In this document: piece by piece, positions 5,094-5,212 of the stretch
Position numbering within the stretch: the first letter of the stretch is position 1
Layout: every line of letters begins with the position of its first letter
Origin: VFMC01 sp037130535
Lineage (GTDB): Bacteria; Actinomycetota; Acidimicrobiia; Acidimicrobiales; Ilumatobacteraceae
Assembly (NCBI GenBank): GCA_037130535.1
Contig: JBAXSU010000215.1
Location: forward strand, 1 to 5,212
Length of the DNA stretch: 5,212 nucleotides
Reading direction: 5' to 3'
Translations under genes and position numbers: made by a program
Notes under the pieces: model-generated
Told to the model about the DNA's origin: nothing
Databases searched by the model: none
Seen by the model: only the letters and a program-made list of their open reading frames with translations

Positions 5094-5212
5094 GTGGAAC
5101 GACGTACGACATGGTTGCGGCTCGCCGGGGCGTTCGTGGTCGGCTTCGTGGGCCTGACCCTCGAGATCGCCTACACGCGCATCATTTCGTTCAAGCTCTT
5201 CTACTACTACAC
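5094..5212 (+). CDS. Partial CDS, N-terminus of a spermidine-synthase-like multi-TM protein
   Basis: The first 39 codons of a gene cut by the right edge, starting with GTG behind a purine-rich ribosome site. A short basic N-terminus (residues 1-9) leads into a membrane helix (about 10-26). It then reads LTLEIAYTRIISFKLFYYY (21-39). The E-x-x-x-T-R pattern at the end of the first helix, followed by aromatic residues, resembles the start of membrane-embedded spermidine-synthase-like proteins, which have several TM helices before a SAM-dependent aminopropyltransferase-like domain. The catalytic part is not in the window, so enzyme activity cannot be judged, and a different multi-TM protein remains possible. 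It lies nearly 200 bp downstream of selC on the same strand, with no evident link to selenium metabolism. Confidence 0.6.
   Translation, partial: MERRTTWLRLAGAFVVGFVGLTLEIAYTRIISFKLFYYY

Noticed and set aside
4711..5112. In-frame upstream extension of the dehydrogenase to a 453-aa protein
   Set aside because: The extension reads through the antisense of selC and the spacer. Family similarity begins at the ATG at 4710, which gives a normal 319-aa length.

Overview
The window looks like chromosomal DNA from a high-GC actinobacterium. The base composition is strongly GC-rich. Genes are packed with repeated 4-nt ATGA stop/start overlaps, and the pilus locus has the compact actinobacterial form, with a DUF4244-like Flp pilin and no secretin gene in view. 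Acidimicrobiia or a related lineage is a guess; the sequence here does not settle the taxon.

Positions 1-3670 (minus strand) hold most of a Tad/Flp (type IVc) pilus operon, transcribed right to left: a TadZ/CpaE-like localisation ATPase, the TadA/CpaF secretion ATPase, TadB-like and TadC-like inner-membrane platform proteins, a DUF4244/Flp-type prepilin, a TadE-like pseudopilin, and the first 15 codons of another protein cut by the left edge. TadZ/TadA, TadA/TadB, TadB/TadC and TadE/next gene each overlap by ATGA. Only the pilin has its own clear Shine-Dalgarno sequence, which fits its need for high expression. TadA would power assembly on the TadB/TadC platform, TadZ would place the machine in the cell, and the pilin and TadE-like protein carry the G/xxxxE prepilin cleavage motif. 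No prepilin peptidase is in the window.

Positions 3751-4710 (minus strand) encode a complete D-2-hydroxyacid dehydrogenase with an intact Arg/Glu/His catalytic set. It lies upstream of the pilus operon on the same strand, 80 bp away, but has no obvious functional link to it.

Positions 4801-4896 (plus strand) are a selenocysteine tRNA gene (selC) with a UCA anticodon, a long variable arm and encoded CCA. This predicts that the organism makes selenoproteins, though no selA, selB, selD or selenoprotein gene is visible here. A short spacer with an inverted repeat follows. At 5094 a membrane protein begins that resembles the multi-TM spermidine-synthase-like family and runs off the right edge.

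I found no mobile element, CRISPR array or convincing new system. The points most worth a second look are the selC gene and its acceptor-stem mismatch, the pared-down Tad components, and the paired GGTACC palindromes in front of tadZ.
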